Source: Saliniradius amylolyticus | Lineage (GTDB): Bacteria; Pseudomonadota; Gammaproteobacteria; Enterobacterales; Alteromonadaceae | Assembly: GCF_003143555.1 (NCBI RefSeq) | Contig: NZ_CP029347.1 | Coordinates: 2,480,001-2,544,000, forward strand | Reading direction: 5' to 3' | DNA length: 64,000 nt | Shown here: positions 16,997 to 24,823 of the stretch, piece after piece | Position numbering within the stretch: position 1 is the first letter of the stretch | Layout: each line of letters starts with the position of its first letter | Program-made: the position numbers and the translations under genes | The notes under the pieces: generated by a model | Database searches by the model: none | Told to the model about the DNA's origin: nothing | Seen by the model: the letters and a program-made list of their open reading frames with translations, nothing else

Positions 16997-19642
16997 TTAA
17001 AGCGCGTCGCGCTGTGACTGGGAGTAGAACAGCACCGCCGTAAAGCGATTGCGGATAGCCTTGGGCGAGTGAATACAGTTGTACTCTTCGCCGTAGACCT
17101 CTTTACCGCCCTTCAACTGCCCGTTACTGTCGCGGGCCTCTTGCACCTCAGAGAGCGCAAACGGCTTACAGATGGTGTAGGTCAAAGCGTTACGCATACC
17201 CATCTGAATACGCTCATCACCCAGGTGAATACCCGGGGTATTGGTCGAGAACGCTGGCAGCGACTTAATGCTCTCCAGGTCGCCGGTTACGGTTGTGTCG
17301 GTTCCATTGCGCTTGAGGGTAGATACAAACTCCTCAGCATTGGTGCAGGTGTCGTTGAGTGTGTTGCTCATCATCAGGAAATCCGGCGACACAAAGCGGT
17401 CGTCCTTCATAATGGCTTTACGACGGCCCACGGCGCGTAGCAGCTTGTTCAGGTGCTTCTCTTCGCTCAAGCCGTCTGGTACATCCGAATCCACTTTGAC
17501 GATGTTGGTGGCGTAGCTGTATGAGATGATCGCCGTGGATGGCGCCAGATCGCTCTTAACCGCGCCGGTTTCATCCACAATCGCAAGCAAGCCCTGGTTA
17601 AAGTTGCTTACCACATAGTAACTGCCTGGTGCTTGTTCACCGGTACCATCAAACGGCTTAACCTCCGAACCATCCAACATCAGAGTAATGGGGTTTTCCT
17701 TGTTACCAACGGTGTTGCCCTGCAGGTCGTACTGCTGATGCTCACGCACCAGAGGGAACTGGGCCAGCTTGAATGTGGCGGGGCCTGAGGCAAGCTGTGA
17801 GGCAACTGATTCATTACTCACGTCTGCGGCCATGTGGCTGTCAGATACGCGCTGAATTTCGTTGGCGATACGCACGGTAATCAGCTCACGCATTACACGG
17901 GCGGCGCTGGCCACATTGCGGCCCCAGGCATCCCAGTTAATGTTGCTGACCTTGGAGAAGTGAATCAGCTCATTGGACAGCTCAAAGGCGATCTTCATGG
18001 GCAGCACATAGGCCAGCTCCATTTTCTGCGAGACGCTCACTTTATGAATGCCCTGGTTCTCGTAGACAATGCCCTGATTCGGGATGCCGCCGGCATTGCG
18101 TTGCTCATACGGGATCTGAGTGGTTGCCTGAGCCTGGAAGTCGGTCAGGGTTTGCACGAGCTCCAAAATACGCAGATCCGACAATGCCTCGCGGATCACC
18201 TCACGCTGAACACCCAGTGGCAGATCCACATTCGACATGGTGTTGTTATTGCCAGAAAACAGCATGGCTTCTTGTTGCAGGCCAGCGGCGTTCTGACGGT
18301 CAAACTCACTCAATACCCGTTTACAAAACGGGGGCAGCTTATCCTCTGCCAGAATTTTTAACTGACCGGTGACATACTCATTGGTATTACGCAGGCCGGT
18401 TTGAATGGTATCGGCCAGTTTCAGAGCGCCGGTTTTATCGGCCTGGCCTTGCACGGCTCCTGCCGGAGTGCCAGTAAAGCCCAGCTGCATCAGCTGATCC
18501 TGGCTAACCATGGAATTGCCCAGAGTGATCTGCTGCTCGGCCAGCTTGGTAACCTGCGCTTCGCTCATATCGGCGCTGATCAACTCAGCGGTTTTCTTAA
18601 GTTCGGTACGAACGGAATCGTCCAGGCCTTCGGCCTTATCGATGGCCTCATTAAACTGCTTCACTCGCGCATCCAGCGCCTCTTTCTGCTGCTTGGCGGT
18701 TTTGGCTTGCTCGTCCTGCAGCTGCTGGAACAACTTCTTAACGCCCGCTTCATCGAGGCCAGTCTGGTTGAGCGAGAAAGAAACTGGGCCTTGGTTGCCC
18801 GATTCGCTCAAAGACTTGGCGGTGTCTTCCAATTTTTCCACAAACGCCTTGGCGCGGGTTTCGTCTTTTTCGTTCTCCAGGGCCTGCTCGGCCATGGCAA
18901 TGATCTGGCTGGCTTGTTGCTCAGTCAGTTTTTTAATGGCAGCCAAACGCTGCTTAAGCATTTTGATGTATTTTTCCACGGTGCTTTCCTCTAAGAGTTT
19001 GCGCGCCAGTGAATCGCTGATGTAGGTAGCACAGTCGTGCAAGCTGGATTCACTGAGTTCAATTTTGTCGAGATTCTTAATGCACGGACGGGTCACCAGT
19101 CCGGCACCGAGCAGCGTGGCCCCAAAGCGTTGTCGCTCATCATTGCCGTCGTACTCGTTGGATTGATAGTCAGGGTGGATTTCGGCGGAGCTGTAAACAA
19201 AGCCGCGATCAAGAATGGCCTCTTGCCCGAACTGGGTCCATTCCACTTCGGCCCGCAGTTTATTGCGGTCGATAAACAGGCGGGTAATTTCGCCCGCGTT
19301 GCCATCCTCAGGCTTGTGGGCTACATCGTAAAAGATCTTTTGCCCGTACACGCCATCGTTAAAGTTACGGATGATGTCGCTGAACATCTGCTGGGTCAGC
19401 TCAAAATCGCCATAGCGTGGGTCGTAAAAGCGCCCGGTACGGGCCACGGTCACTACCGACTTTCGGTTGCCTGCATCCACAGTCAGTTGGTCGGATAAAA
19501 AGTGAATAACGTCCTTGTCATCAGCTGCTTTGAGCAGCAATGCTGTTTTAATCCCTACAGCTAAGGCCCTTGGTTGACGCACACTCCACCCCTCTAGAAA
19601 CGCAAAAAGCCCGGGCTGCTTCCACAGTCCCGGGCTTCGCAT
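16997..19642 (-). CDS. Capsid polyprotein: Mu I-type protease, scaffold and major capsid protein
   Basis: One frame of up to 881 codons holds what are usually two or three genes. Residues about 35-200 resemble the Mu gpI protease (RTGRFYDPRYGDFELTQQMF, FYDVAHKPEDGNAGEITRLF, GFVYSSAEIHPDY). Residues 220-440 are charged coiled coil like a scaffold (LEDTAKSLSESGNQ, QLQDEQAKTAKQQKEALDAR). Residues about 465-881 read as a major capsid protein (LPLGVQREVIREALSDLR, TTQIPYEQRNAGGIPNQG, LMLDGSEVKPFDGTG). No stop separates the parts. The ATG at 19642 lies inside a terminator-like hairpin, so the true start is probably a non-ATG codon shortly downstream, near 19,515-19,550; it is unresolved. Confidence 0.85.
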   Translation of the reverse strand: MRSPGLWKQPGLFAFLEGWSVRQPRALAVGIKTALLLKAADDKDVIHFLSDQLTVDAGNRKSVVTVARTGRFYDPRYGDFELTQQMFSDIIRNFNDGVYGQKIFYDVAHKPEDGNAGEITRLFIDRNKLRAEVEWTQFGQEAILDRGFVYSSAEIHPDYQSNEYDGNDERQRFGATLLGAGLVTRPCIKNLDKIELSESSLHDCATYISDSLARKLLEESTVEKYIKMLKQRLAAIKKLTEQQASQIIAMAEQALENEKDETRAKAFVEKLEDTAKSLSESGNQGPVSFSLNQTGLDEAGVKKLFQQLQDEQAKTAKQQKEALDARVKQFNEAIDKAEGLDDSVRTELKKTAELISADMSEAQVTKLAEQQITLGNSMVSQDQLMQLGFTGTPAGAVQGQADKTGALKLADTIQTGLRNTNEYVTGQLKILAEDKLPPFCKRVLSEFDRQNAAGLQQEAMLFSGNNNTMSNVDLPLGVQREVIREALSDLRILELVQTLTDFQAQATTQIPYEQRNAGGIPNQGIVYENQGIHKVSVSQKMELAYVLPMKIAFELSNELIHFSKVSNINWDAWGRNVASAARVMRELITVRIANEIQRVSDSHMAADVSNESVASQLASGPATFKLAQFPLVREHQQYDLQGNTVGNKENPITLMLDGSEVKPFDGTGEQAPGSYYVVSNFNQGLLAIVDETGAVKSDLAPSTAIISYSYATNIVKVDSDVPDGLSEEKHLNKLLRAVGRRKAIMKDDRFVSPDFLMMSNTLNDTCTNAEEFVSTLKRNGTDTTVTGDLESIKSLPAFSTNTPGIHLGDERIQMGMRNALTYTICKPFALSEVQEARDSNGQLKGGKEVYGEEYNCIHSPKAIRNRFTAVLFYSQSQRDAL
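19604..19637 (-). terminator. Rho-independent terminator ahead of the capsid gene
   Basis: On the - strand GCCCGGG and CCCGGGC arms (19635-19629 and 19615-19609) enclose a 13-base loop and are followed by five Ts (19608-19604). It would stop - strand transcription coming from the accessory cassette before the capsid gene. It overlaps the first annotated codons of the capsid frame. Confidence 0.75.
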
Positions 19643-19755
19643 AAAAATCGCCTTCGTCGGTTAGGCTAAAGTGTAGTGAGAGCTAGGAGGACAAAACAAG
19701 GGGGAATGGTGTCTGGTACACTATCCCCTAATCGGTGTCCTTGCGGAGCAGCACT

Positions 19756-20022
19756 ATGAAATTTGAAGTTGGTATTGAACAACCAGAGTATGAAGGGGAA
19801 GCCTACGGCATTATTGTTCCCGCCTTTGAACAACTGGGGTATGGCTGCTTCTCGGCCGCCGATCACAAAGACCAGATTGAAAGCCAGGCCAAGCTGGCCA
19901 TCCAAGAAATGCTGGAAACAGTGGAAGCCGATGGCGGGGATACCGACCAGTTGGCCCAAGGCGAACCGATAGATAAGAGCCTTTATGCTGACTTTTCAGA
20001 CTGGATCATCCTCGAAGTTTAG
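19756..20022 (+). CDS. HicB-like orphan protein
   Basis: 88 residues from ATG 19756, with GGAG seven bases upstream (seven codons of upstream frame lack a site). The sequence MKFEVGIEQPEYEGEAYGIIVP, then GYGCFSAADHKDQIESQAKLAIQEML, follows the HicB partial RNase-H-like fold of HicAB antitoxins. There is no HicA-like gene next to it and no DNA-binding domain at its C-terminus. It runs against the late operon and overlaps the stop of the gene at 20019. It could be a free antitoxin or antitoxin decoy, as phages sometimes carry, which is inference. Confidence 0.6.
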   Translation: MKFEVGIEQPEYEGEAYGIIVPAFEQLGYGCFSAADHKDQIESQAKLAIQEMLETVEADGGDTDQLAQGEPIDKSLYADFSDWIILEV

Positions 20023-20594
20023 TCCTCACTTTTGGATGTATTTTTGACTTCACTTTCATCGACTGCAAAGTATTGAGAAACAACGGAAACAAAAATCTCC
20101 TGCCTCTTACTCTCTGACACCATCATCATTGATGCGCCTAATACCAGACAAGTCAGAAGAATGGATGAGAACATTGCAGGAATACCAGAGAAAAGCCAAT
20201 GAATCAGGCGCTGTTGGAATGTTTGGTTGGCAGACTGAAAGTCCTTCATTTGTTTGATCAGTTTCTGTCTTTCCTTAGTCAGTTCTCGCTTGTGCGTCTT
20301 ATTTAACTTCTCCAGCTGTTCTTTGTGTTCTTTCTCTTTATTTTCTTCAACTTCATTAATGATTCGATTCAAGTAGGTAGTAGCTTGCTCTCGGTACGAG
20401 TTTATTCTGTCGCTACTGACTGCTTGGTCATGAAAGGTTGCGGTCTGAGCCTGAATTTCGTCCTCATCATGCCCGTCTTCTCTAAGCCCCGAAGCCAATA
20501 CATGCTTTTCTCTCTTATAAAGCGCATAAGCGATGAGGCCTACGGAATCCTTATCGTCTTTAACCAGTTCCTCAAATACCCACTTCTTTCCCAT
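20019..20594 (-). CDS. Hypothetical coiled-coil membrane protein in a moron-like cassette
   Basis: 191 residues starting at 20594, with AAGGAG ten bases upstream. Residues 1-60 are soluble (FEELVKDDKDSVGLIAYALYKREK). Residues 75-130 form a long Glu/Lys coiled coil (KEKEHKEQLEKLNKTHKREL). Residues about 140-160 are one membrane segment (MFSSILLTCLVLGASMMMV), and a short acidic tail follows. The coding sequence is clearly more AT-rich than its neighbours. It is bounded by terminators at 20617 and 19604. I recognise no precise family; membrane-bound coiled-coil proteins of this type occur in phage and plasmid accessory regions. Confidence 0.65.
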   Translation of the reverse strand: MGKKWVFEELVKDDKDSVGLIAYALYKREKHVLASGLREDGHDEDEIQAQTATFHDQAVSSDRINSYREQATTYLNRIINEVEENKEKEHKEQLEKLNKTHKRELTKERQKLIKQMKDFQSANQTFQQRLIHWLFSGIPAMFSSILLTCLVLGASMMMVSESKRQEIFVSVVSQYFAVDESEVKNTSKSED

Positions 20595-20616
20595 AACCTT
20601 ACAACTCCTTGCATAC

Positions 20617-20644
20617 AAAAAAGCCCCTTAACAGGGGCGTTTTT
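20617..20644. terminator. Bidirectional-looking terminator between small genes
   Basis: GCCCCT (20623-20628) and AGGGGC (20633-20638) pair around a short loop. Six As on the left give a - strand T tract, and a T run follows on the + strand. It lies 22 bases after the stop of the 56-residue gene and just upstream of the coiled-coil membrane gene. Confidence 0.75.
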
Positions 20645-20663
20645 GTACTTTAACCTGAATTGC

Positions 20664-20834
20664 CTAAGCGGTGGCTTCAGCCAGTGCTTTAGCAGACACT
20701 CTTTCAATATAACGCTTACGGTCTTTTGAAATTTTTTCTTTTTCGGAGAGGCTTTCTGCGTCAAAACTTACCGAGCGTACCACTCTGGCGAAGTAGCCCT
20801 TTGTTTGCGAGCTTTTGCGCGTCTTGTTACTCAT
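20664..20834 (-). CDS. Hypothetical 56-residue basic protein
   Basis: A short open frame from ATG 20834 to TAG 20666-20664, preceded by AAGGGGG four to five bases upstream. The product starts SNKTRKSSQTKGYFARVV and ends YIERVSAKALAEATA; it is Lys/Arg-rich and helical in its second half. It has its own promoter-like sequence at 20876-20906 and a terminator 20 bases downstream, which together support a real independent gene. No family is recognised. Confidence 0.6.
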   Translation of the reverse strand: MSNKTRKSSQTKGYFARVVRSVSFDAESLSEKEKISKDRKRYIERVSAKALAEATA

Positions 20835-20875
20835 ATTGCCCCCTTAGTGACACTGTAATGCCATATAACACTACA

Positions 20876-20906
20876 ATTATATTACCAGAGGACGGTATGA
20901 GTTCAA
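20876..20906 (-). promoter_or_regulatory. Sigma-70-like promoter for the 56-residue gene
   Basis: On the - strand TTGAAC (20906-20901) is followed by GTAATATAAT, giving a perfect TATAAT at 20881-20876 with a 19-base spacer, or TAATAT with 16. It lies about 42 bases upstream of the ATG at 20834. A host-type promoter inside a late region suggests expression during lysogeny. Confidence 0.5.
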
Positions 20907-21002
20907 CTTATTGAGTTAATTTGTTTACCGCTAAGGGATAAGTAATTGCACTAAAATCAGTACAACCTCAGCACCTGCATTGATTGACCTCCTAACCGGT
21001 GC

Positions 21003-21287
21003 TTAAGGTGTTGAGACGAGCTTCCTAGCCTTGTCCGCCAAACACTGAGCTTCTAGGTTAAACAATGTATCGATATCCATGTTTAGCGCCTTGTTCAACT
21101 TTGCGGCCATCTCTGGGGTGAGGGCTCCACCATTTAAAAAGCGACTCAAAGTAGACTGATTAACCCCAATCAGCTTGGCCGCTCTGTTAGTGGTTAGCTG
21201 TTGCTGTTCGAGTTTCCGATAAACATAGTAGGAAGGGCCTTTGGGAGACGCCAACGCCTGTCCTAAACACTCTTTGTCCATTGTCAT
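21003..21287 (-). CDS. XRE-family helix-turn-helix protein
   Basis: 94 residues. The segment LTTNRAAKLIGVNQSTLSRFLNGGALTPEMAAKLNKALNMDIDTL is a complete HigA/XRE-type helix-turn-helix with the recognition helix NQSTLSRFL. The N-terminal 28 residues are extra. It overlaps the Cys-rich gene upstream by four bases and belongs to the packaging-side transcript. A DNA-binding regulatory role is likely; a toxin partner is not seen next to it. About 100 bases of non-coding AT-rich DNA follow before the next promoter. Confidence 0.8.
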   Translation of the reverse strand: MTMDKECLGQALASPKGPSYYVYRKLEQQQLTTNRAAKLIGVNQSTLSRFLNGGALTPEMAAKLNKALNMDIDTLFNLEAQCLADKARKLVSTP

Positions 21288-21472
21288 TTTCCTGTTGAGA
21301 ATGAGTACCCCACCGGCACCTTTACCCAGGCTTTACAGCGGCACTTCGCCAGCTGTTTATGAGGATTAAGCACCCGCGAGCGGACAACCTCGCCATCGTA
21401 GATAACAAAGCCACAATGGCACTTAACGGCATCGGCGGGTAACTGGGCAGGCTTGGGGGCAGCAACGGTCAT
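21284..21472 (-). CDS. Small CxC...CxC zinc-ribbon-like protein
   Basis: 62 residues. Two Cys pairs, KCHCGF at about residue 18 and AKCRCKAW at about 44, are spaced by some 23 residues rich in beta-formers and suggest a zinc or iron site. Mu encodes the small Com protein with a zinc finger in a comparable late context, but spacing here differs (CxC rather than CxxC), so homology is not claimed. ATGA overlap couples it to the helix-turn-helix gene. Confidence 0.6.
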   Translation of the reverse strand: MTVAAPKPAQLPADAVKCHCGFVIYDGEVVRSRVLNPHKQLAKCRCKAWVKVPVGYSFSTGK

Positions 21473-21538
21473 TCAGGATCTCCTTAGTCGTTCTGCATCT
21501 CCAGCTTGGTCACTTTCCGGATGCGCTATCGGGGTATT

Positions 21539-21694
21539 CTACGAGTTGGGCGAGCCCTTGTCTAAATCCTCATCGATGCTGATCACATCGCCGTCGGAGT
21601 CGCCATGTTCAATGGCCAAAATGGTAATGGCCTCGGCTCGGTCCACGCCGTAGATTTTCATTATTTCCTTAATCTCTTCATCACTGTACTTCAC
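21539..21694 (-). CDS. Hypothetical 51-residue acidic protein
   Basis: An open frame from GTG 21694 (or ATG 21661, which has AAGGA upstream) to TAG 21541-21539. It starts KYSDEEIKEIMKIYGVDR and ends DVISIDEDLDKGSPNS; it is acidic, with a helical first half. The GTG lies within the last codons of the head-morphogenesis gene, so it may be coupled. Its real start is uncertain (51 or 40 residues). It fills an otherwise empty 200-base gap in the operon. Confidence 0.5.
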   Translation of the reverse strand: MKYSDEEIKEIMKIYGVDRAEAITILAIEHGDSDGDVISIDEDLDKGSPNS

Positions 21695-23465
21695 GTAACC
21701 ACCCCAGTTCTAAAAACAGTTCGTCGATGACTTTGGCGATGGGTTCAAAGTCTTCATCGGTCCATTGTCTCGGTATTGAGACCATGCCATCTTTAATCTT
21801 TTGCTGTTCTTTGCGCAGCTGAGCCAACAAGGTGCTATTGCCGCTGCGCATGGCAATGTATTGAGCGTAGGAACGGGCCCAGATTTCCTCTGTTCTCAAT
21901 AGATAGCTTAGGTGTTTTTTCGGCACTAGGTATGAGCCGCCATCCTTCCCTTTCGCCTTGCCAGACTGATAAAACAGCGATACCAGCTGTTCAATGGCGT
22001 CGGATCCAGCTATGGCCTGGCGCCACTTCTCAAAGCGCGGATCCGCATCAGAGGCAAAGCCTTTACCCTTATTGACGCCGCGATGATCAATAAAGTGGCC
22101 GATTTCATGGGCCAGTGTCAGTTCTTTATGATGCCCCTGGGAAGACAGGCCTATTTTAACCGGTTGCTGGGAGGCAGTGTAGTTCTGGTAATAGCCCAGC
22201 GTCGTTTTTGACCGGCTGCCGACAATGGGGATCTTCTCCAATTGGCCATCACCATGCACATCATCAATCGCTTTAAGTACGCTTTCGCTCACTGCTTTGT
22301 GGGCTGTTGGCGTTAAGGCGGCGCTCACCGGAGCGCCCGCTGATACAGTTTGTCCGACAATCGGTGCAGCCGTTAGAGGCACATTTAACTGATCCAGATC
22401 GATACCGCGCTTGTTATACAGCACCTTAAGCGTCTTCCAGGGCGTTTTAATTTGCCGTTCGGTAAGCACACCTGCCAGCAGCGCCTTTTGTTTGTTAACG
22501 GAGTTGAGCACATTGAGCTGGATATCGCCGGGCTGTTGTTTTAGCCACTCAATGCGATCCTCCTTGCCGTCCCTGTCCGCCTTGGTGATCTCGCTTTTAA
22601 ACACCACTTCTTCGTAACTGATGGTGTTGGGGTGTGCGGGCCATGGTGACTTGCCTTTAGGGTATACGCCGCGGCCCAGGCCATAACGGTTGACCCCGGC
22701 GTGCATATCACAGATATCTTTTTTCTTGTGATTGGGGCTGAGAAGGAAGCGGGTGCCGATTACATCGTCATCCTCAAAAGCGGCGTTTTGATAAGCTAGT
22801 CCATGAGCGCGGTTGATCTCAGTGCGGAACACCCGCTTTGCCTGGTCATAGGGGTTCATCTGGCCGTTCATCAATGCTTCTCCACTGACTCTGGCCAGTT
22901 TATCTGGATTGGCAACGCCCAGATTCTTGGCGATATGCCCGGGTACTTCAACACCTTTGGATAAAAACTCCTGCGCCGCCTGGCTGGACGACTGACCCAT
23001 CACCACCGCTCGCTCCACCTGTTTAATCACCGCTTCCCTGGCCCCCTGATTGATGGTCCACAGACGATCACTTAACTGCATACCATTACTGGTGGTAAAA
23101 GTGCGTGAGGCCAAAACCGCCGAATCCACAGCCCCCTTCAACAAACTGGGGTCTACGTAATCCTGAAACGGCTCGGCACCATACTGAGCGCCGGCCCGCA
23201 TATAGTCATCGAGCGCACTCTGTTGAACCTCGGCCAGGCGATTCAGGCTATGATCCAGCTTCTGCTTTAGCACACCCAATTGTTCTACCCGCAAACGGTC
23301 GCCCCCTTGACCGGCAGTACGGATCTCGTTTTCTATCTGCTGGCGTGTTTCATGGTAGAGCCGCTGCAGCTGGGTTAGTGCCTCATCGTCGAGTGCCGAG
23401 GCTTTCTCCCGCGCGGCCCTACTGGCTCGCTTTATTGCCGCCTGCTTCTTGTAGGGCTCGCTCAT
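21681..23465 (-). CDS. Minor head protein (Mu F-like) with a C-terminal metalloprotease domain
   Basis: 594 residues. Residues about 60-300 resemble the Mu gpF/SPP1 gp7 head morphogenesis family: AKRVFRTEINRAHGLAYQNAAFEDDDV, DICDMHAGVNRYGLGRGVYPKGKSPWPAHPN. The 'E.NRA...A...' and 'C..H.G..Y......P.HP.' pattern is diagnostic. Residues about 390-594 form a separate domain with ELTLAHEIGHFIDHRG, an HExxH zinc-protease motif, plus a downstream RTEEIWARSYAQYI helix that could give the third ligand. The extra domain is absent from Mu gpF. It overlaps the portal gene by four bases. It could process head proteins or act on the host after ejection. Confidence 0.82.
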   Translation of the reverse strand: MSEPYKKQAAIKRASRAAREKASALDDEALTQLQRLYHETRQQIENEIRTAGQGGDRLRVEQLGVLKQKLDHSLNRLAEVQQSALDDYMRAGAQYGAEPFQDYVDPSLLKGAVDSAVLASRTFTTSNGMQLSDRLWTINQGAREAVIKQVERAVVMGQSSSQAAQEFLSKGVEVPGHIAKNLGVANPDKLARVSGEALMNGQMNPYDQAKRVFRTEINRAHGLAYQNAAFEDDDVIGTRFLLSPNHKKKDICDMHAGVNRYGLGRGVYPKGKSPWPAHPNTISYEEVVFKSEITKADRDGKEDRIEWLKQQPGDIQLNVLNSVNKQKALLAGVLTERQIKTPWKTLKVLYNKRGIDLDQLNVPLTAAPIVGQTVSAGAPVSAALTPTAHKAVSESVLKAIDDVHGDGQLEKIPIVGSRSKTTLGYYQNYTASQQPVKIGLSSQGHHKELTLAHEIGHFIDHRGVNKGKGFASDADPRFEKWRQAIAGSDAIEQLVSLFYQSGKAKGKDGGSYLVPKKHLSYLLRTEEIWARSYAQYIAMRSGNSTLLAQLRKEQQKIKDGMVSIPRQWTDEDFEPIAKVIDELFLELGWLREVQ

Positions 23466-24823
23466 TTGCCACCATTTTTTATGTAGATGGCGCTTTCTTT
23501 CTTGGGGGCATTGCCTGGCGTAATACTGACCTTGCCCGACTTCGGCTTGTCGTCGTCCTCAATGTTGTCGTCTGGATACACGTCCTTTTTCTTACGATCC
23601 TGCTCCCTGAGGGCTTTAACACGGCCGTAATCGAGGCCGGTGGTTTCCACCACCATCTGGTCCGGCACCCCAATGGCCTGATACTTCAATGCCAGGTCGG
23701 CGCGCTGGTTGCGGGTTTCGGTCTTGCGTTCGGCAATTTGTAGCGTGAAGGGCACCGAGTCAGGATTGATACCTTTAAGCAAAAGCTGCAGGCGAAAGCC
23801 TTGCTCATAGGCAAAGGCCAGCACGTCTTGCAGGTAGTCGATCTCTTCAAAGTAATCGGCTTTCAGATCCTCGAGCACGTCACGAGCCAGGTCGTTTACG
23901 TACCCGAACAACCCTTTAGGGGCTGGGGCCCCGGCAAAGAAGGTATCCAGCAAGTGTGCCACGTCGGCTATCTGGTCTAGGTTGGAGTCACCGCCCAGGG
24001 CCGTCACTCCGCCTTTGCGGTTGCTGAAAAAGTCGGTGTTAATGTCGTTGATATCGCCTTGGATCTTGGCCTCGTATTCCTCCAACTCATCATTAGAGGC
24101 CCCTTCCAGAACATGAGAAAACCGCTGTGGCGCGCGGGTACGACGGCGGATCACTAGGTCCTCTTCGGTCATGGTCAATTTCTGCCACACGGAGCGCGTG
24201 GCATCGAGGTAGGGCCTACCCAGTGAGCCCATATCGTCAAAGTTATCCGGATCCAACCGGCTGACCGTCAGTTGCCAGAGGGCAAAGGTGGCGCGGGAGG
24301 TCATATTGATAGGATCCACCTGGCGGTAGGCTTGCTGAGGATCTTTAAAAACGCCGCTGTCTGTTACCTGCGGTACCAGGGTTTCCACAGGCATTCTAAT
24401 GGCGCCCACCACATTGAGCTGATTATCCACCACCCATTGCAGTGCCAGGTTGCCCTCCATCACCGCACCGCGGGCGTCTGACTCCAATTTAAGCCGGTTG
24501 TTCAGCTGTAGGCGGCGTTCATAATGCTCCCACTCTTGCTGTATCTGGCTGGATTCCTTGCCTCGGAAAATAAGCCGTAATCCGCCTTTGGTGGCGTCTC
24601 GCGCCATGCGCTTGTGCACCTTTTTTACCCGTGCATCCAGCTTATCCATCTGGCGGATATCCTGTATTGAAGAGCGCAACTCAGGATCACAGAACATCTG
24701 ATCATAGAGGTACTTGACCGCATTCTCAGGATTGGGCCGTTTGCCGGTTTCCGTTGTGGGCTGAGAAGGCGGTGATTCAGGCTGCTTTCTAAAGCGACGT
24801 GTGATCAAGCTGAATAGGTTCAT
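23462..24823 (-). CDS. Phage portal protein
   Basis: 453 residues. Portal features are KYLYDQMFCDPELRSSIQDIRQMDKLDARVKK near the N-terminus and RFSHVLEGASNDELEEYEAKIQGDINDINTDFF in the centre. A C-terminal DYGRVKALREQDRKKKDVYPDDN tail is followed by a Lys-rich end. It forms the dodecameric DNA channel at one capsid vertex. It lies between the terminase large subunit and the F-like protein with ATGA overlaps on both sides, as in Mu-type head modules (gp28-gp29-gp30). The length is typical. Confidence 0.88.
   Translation of the reverse strand: MNLFSLITRRFRKQPESPPSQPTTETGKRPNPENAVKYLYDQMFCDPELRSSIQDIRQMDKLDARVKKVHKRMARDATKGGLRLIFRGKESSQIQQEWEHYERRLQLNNRLKLESDARGAVMEGNLALQWVVDNQLNVVGAIRMPVETLVPQVTDSGVFKDPQQAYRQVDPINMTSRATFALWQLTVSRLDPDNFDDMGSLGRPYLDATRSVWQKLTMTEEDLVIRRRTRAPQRFSHVLEGASNDELEEYEAKIQGDINDINTDFFSNRKGGVTALGGDSNLDQIADVAHLLDTFFAGAPAPKGLFGYVNDLARDVLEDLKADYFEEIDYLQDVLAFAYEQGFRLQLLLKGINPDSVPFTLQIAERKTETRNQRADLALKYQAIGVPDQMVVETTGLDYGRVKALREQDRKKKDVYPDDNIEDDDKPKSGKVSITPGNAPKKESAIYIKNGGK

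Noticed and set aside
18401-19025. Two long + strand frames (197 and 171 codons) opposite the scaffold region
   Set aside because: Leu- and Ser/Ala-rich complements of a coiled-coil coding segment, a known artefact of repetitive codon use.
21003-21472. Toxin-antitoxin pair (XRE protein with the Cys-rich gene)
   Set aside because: The Cys-rich protein shows no HigB/RelE toxin features; the two are simply overlapping late-region genes.
23105-23743. 212-codon + strand open frame antisense to the portal and minor head genes
   Set aside because: It lies wholly opposite well-supported coding sequence, is Pro/Arg-rich with no domain, and has no ribosome-binding site.
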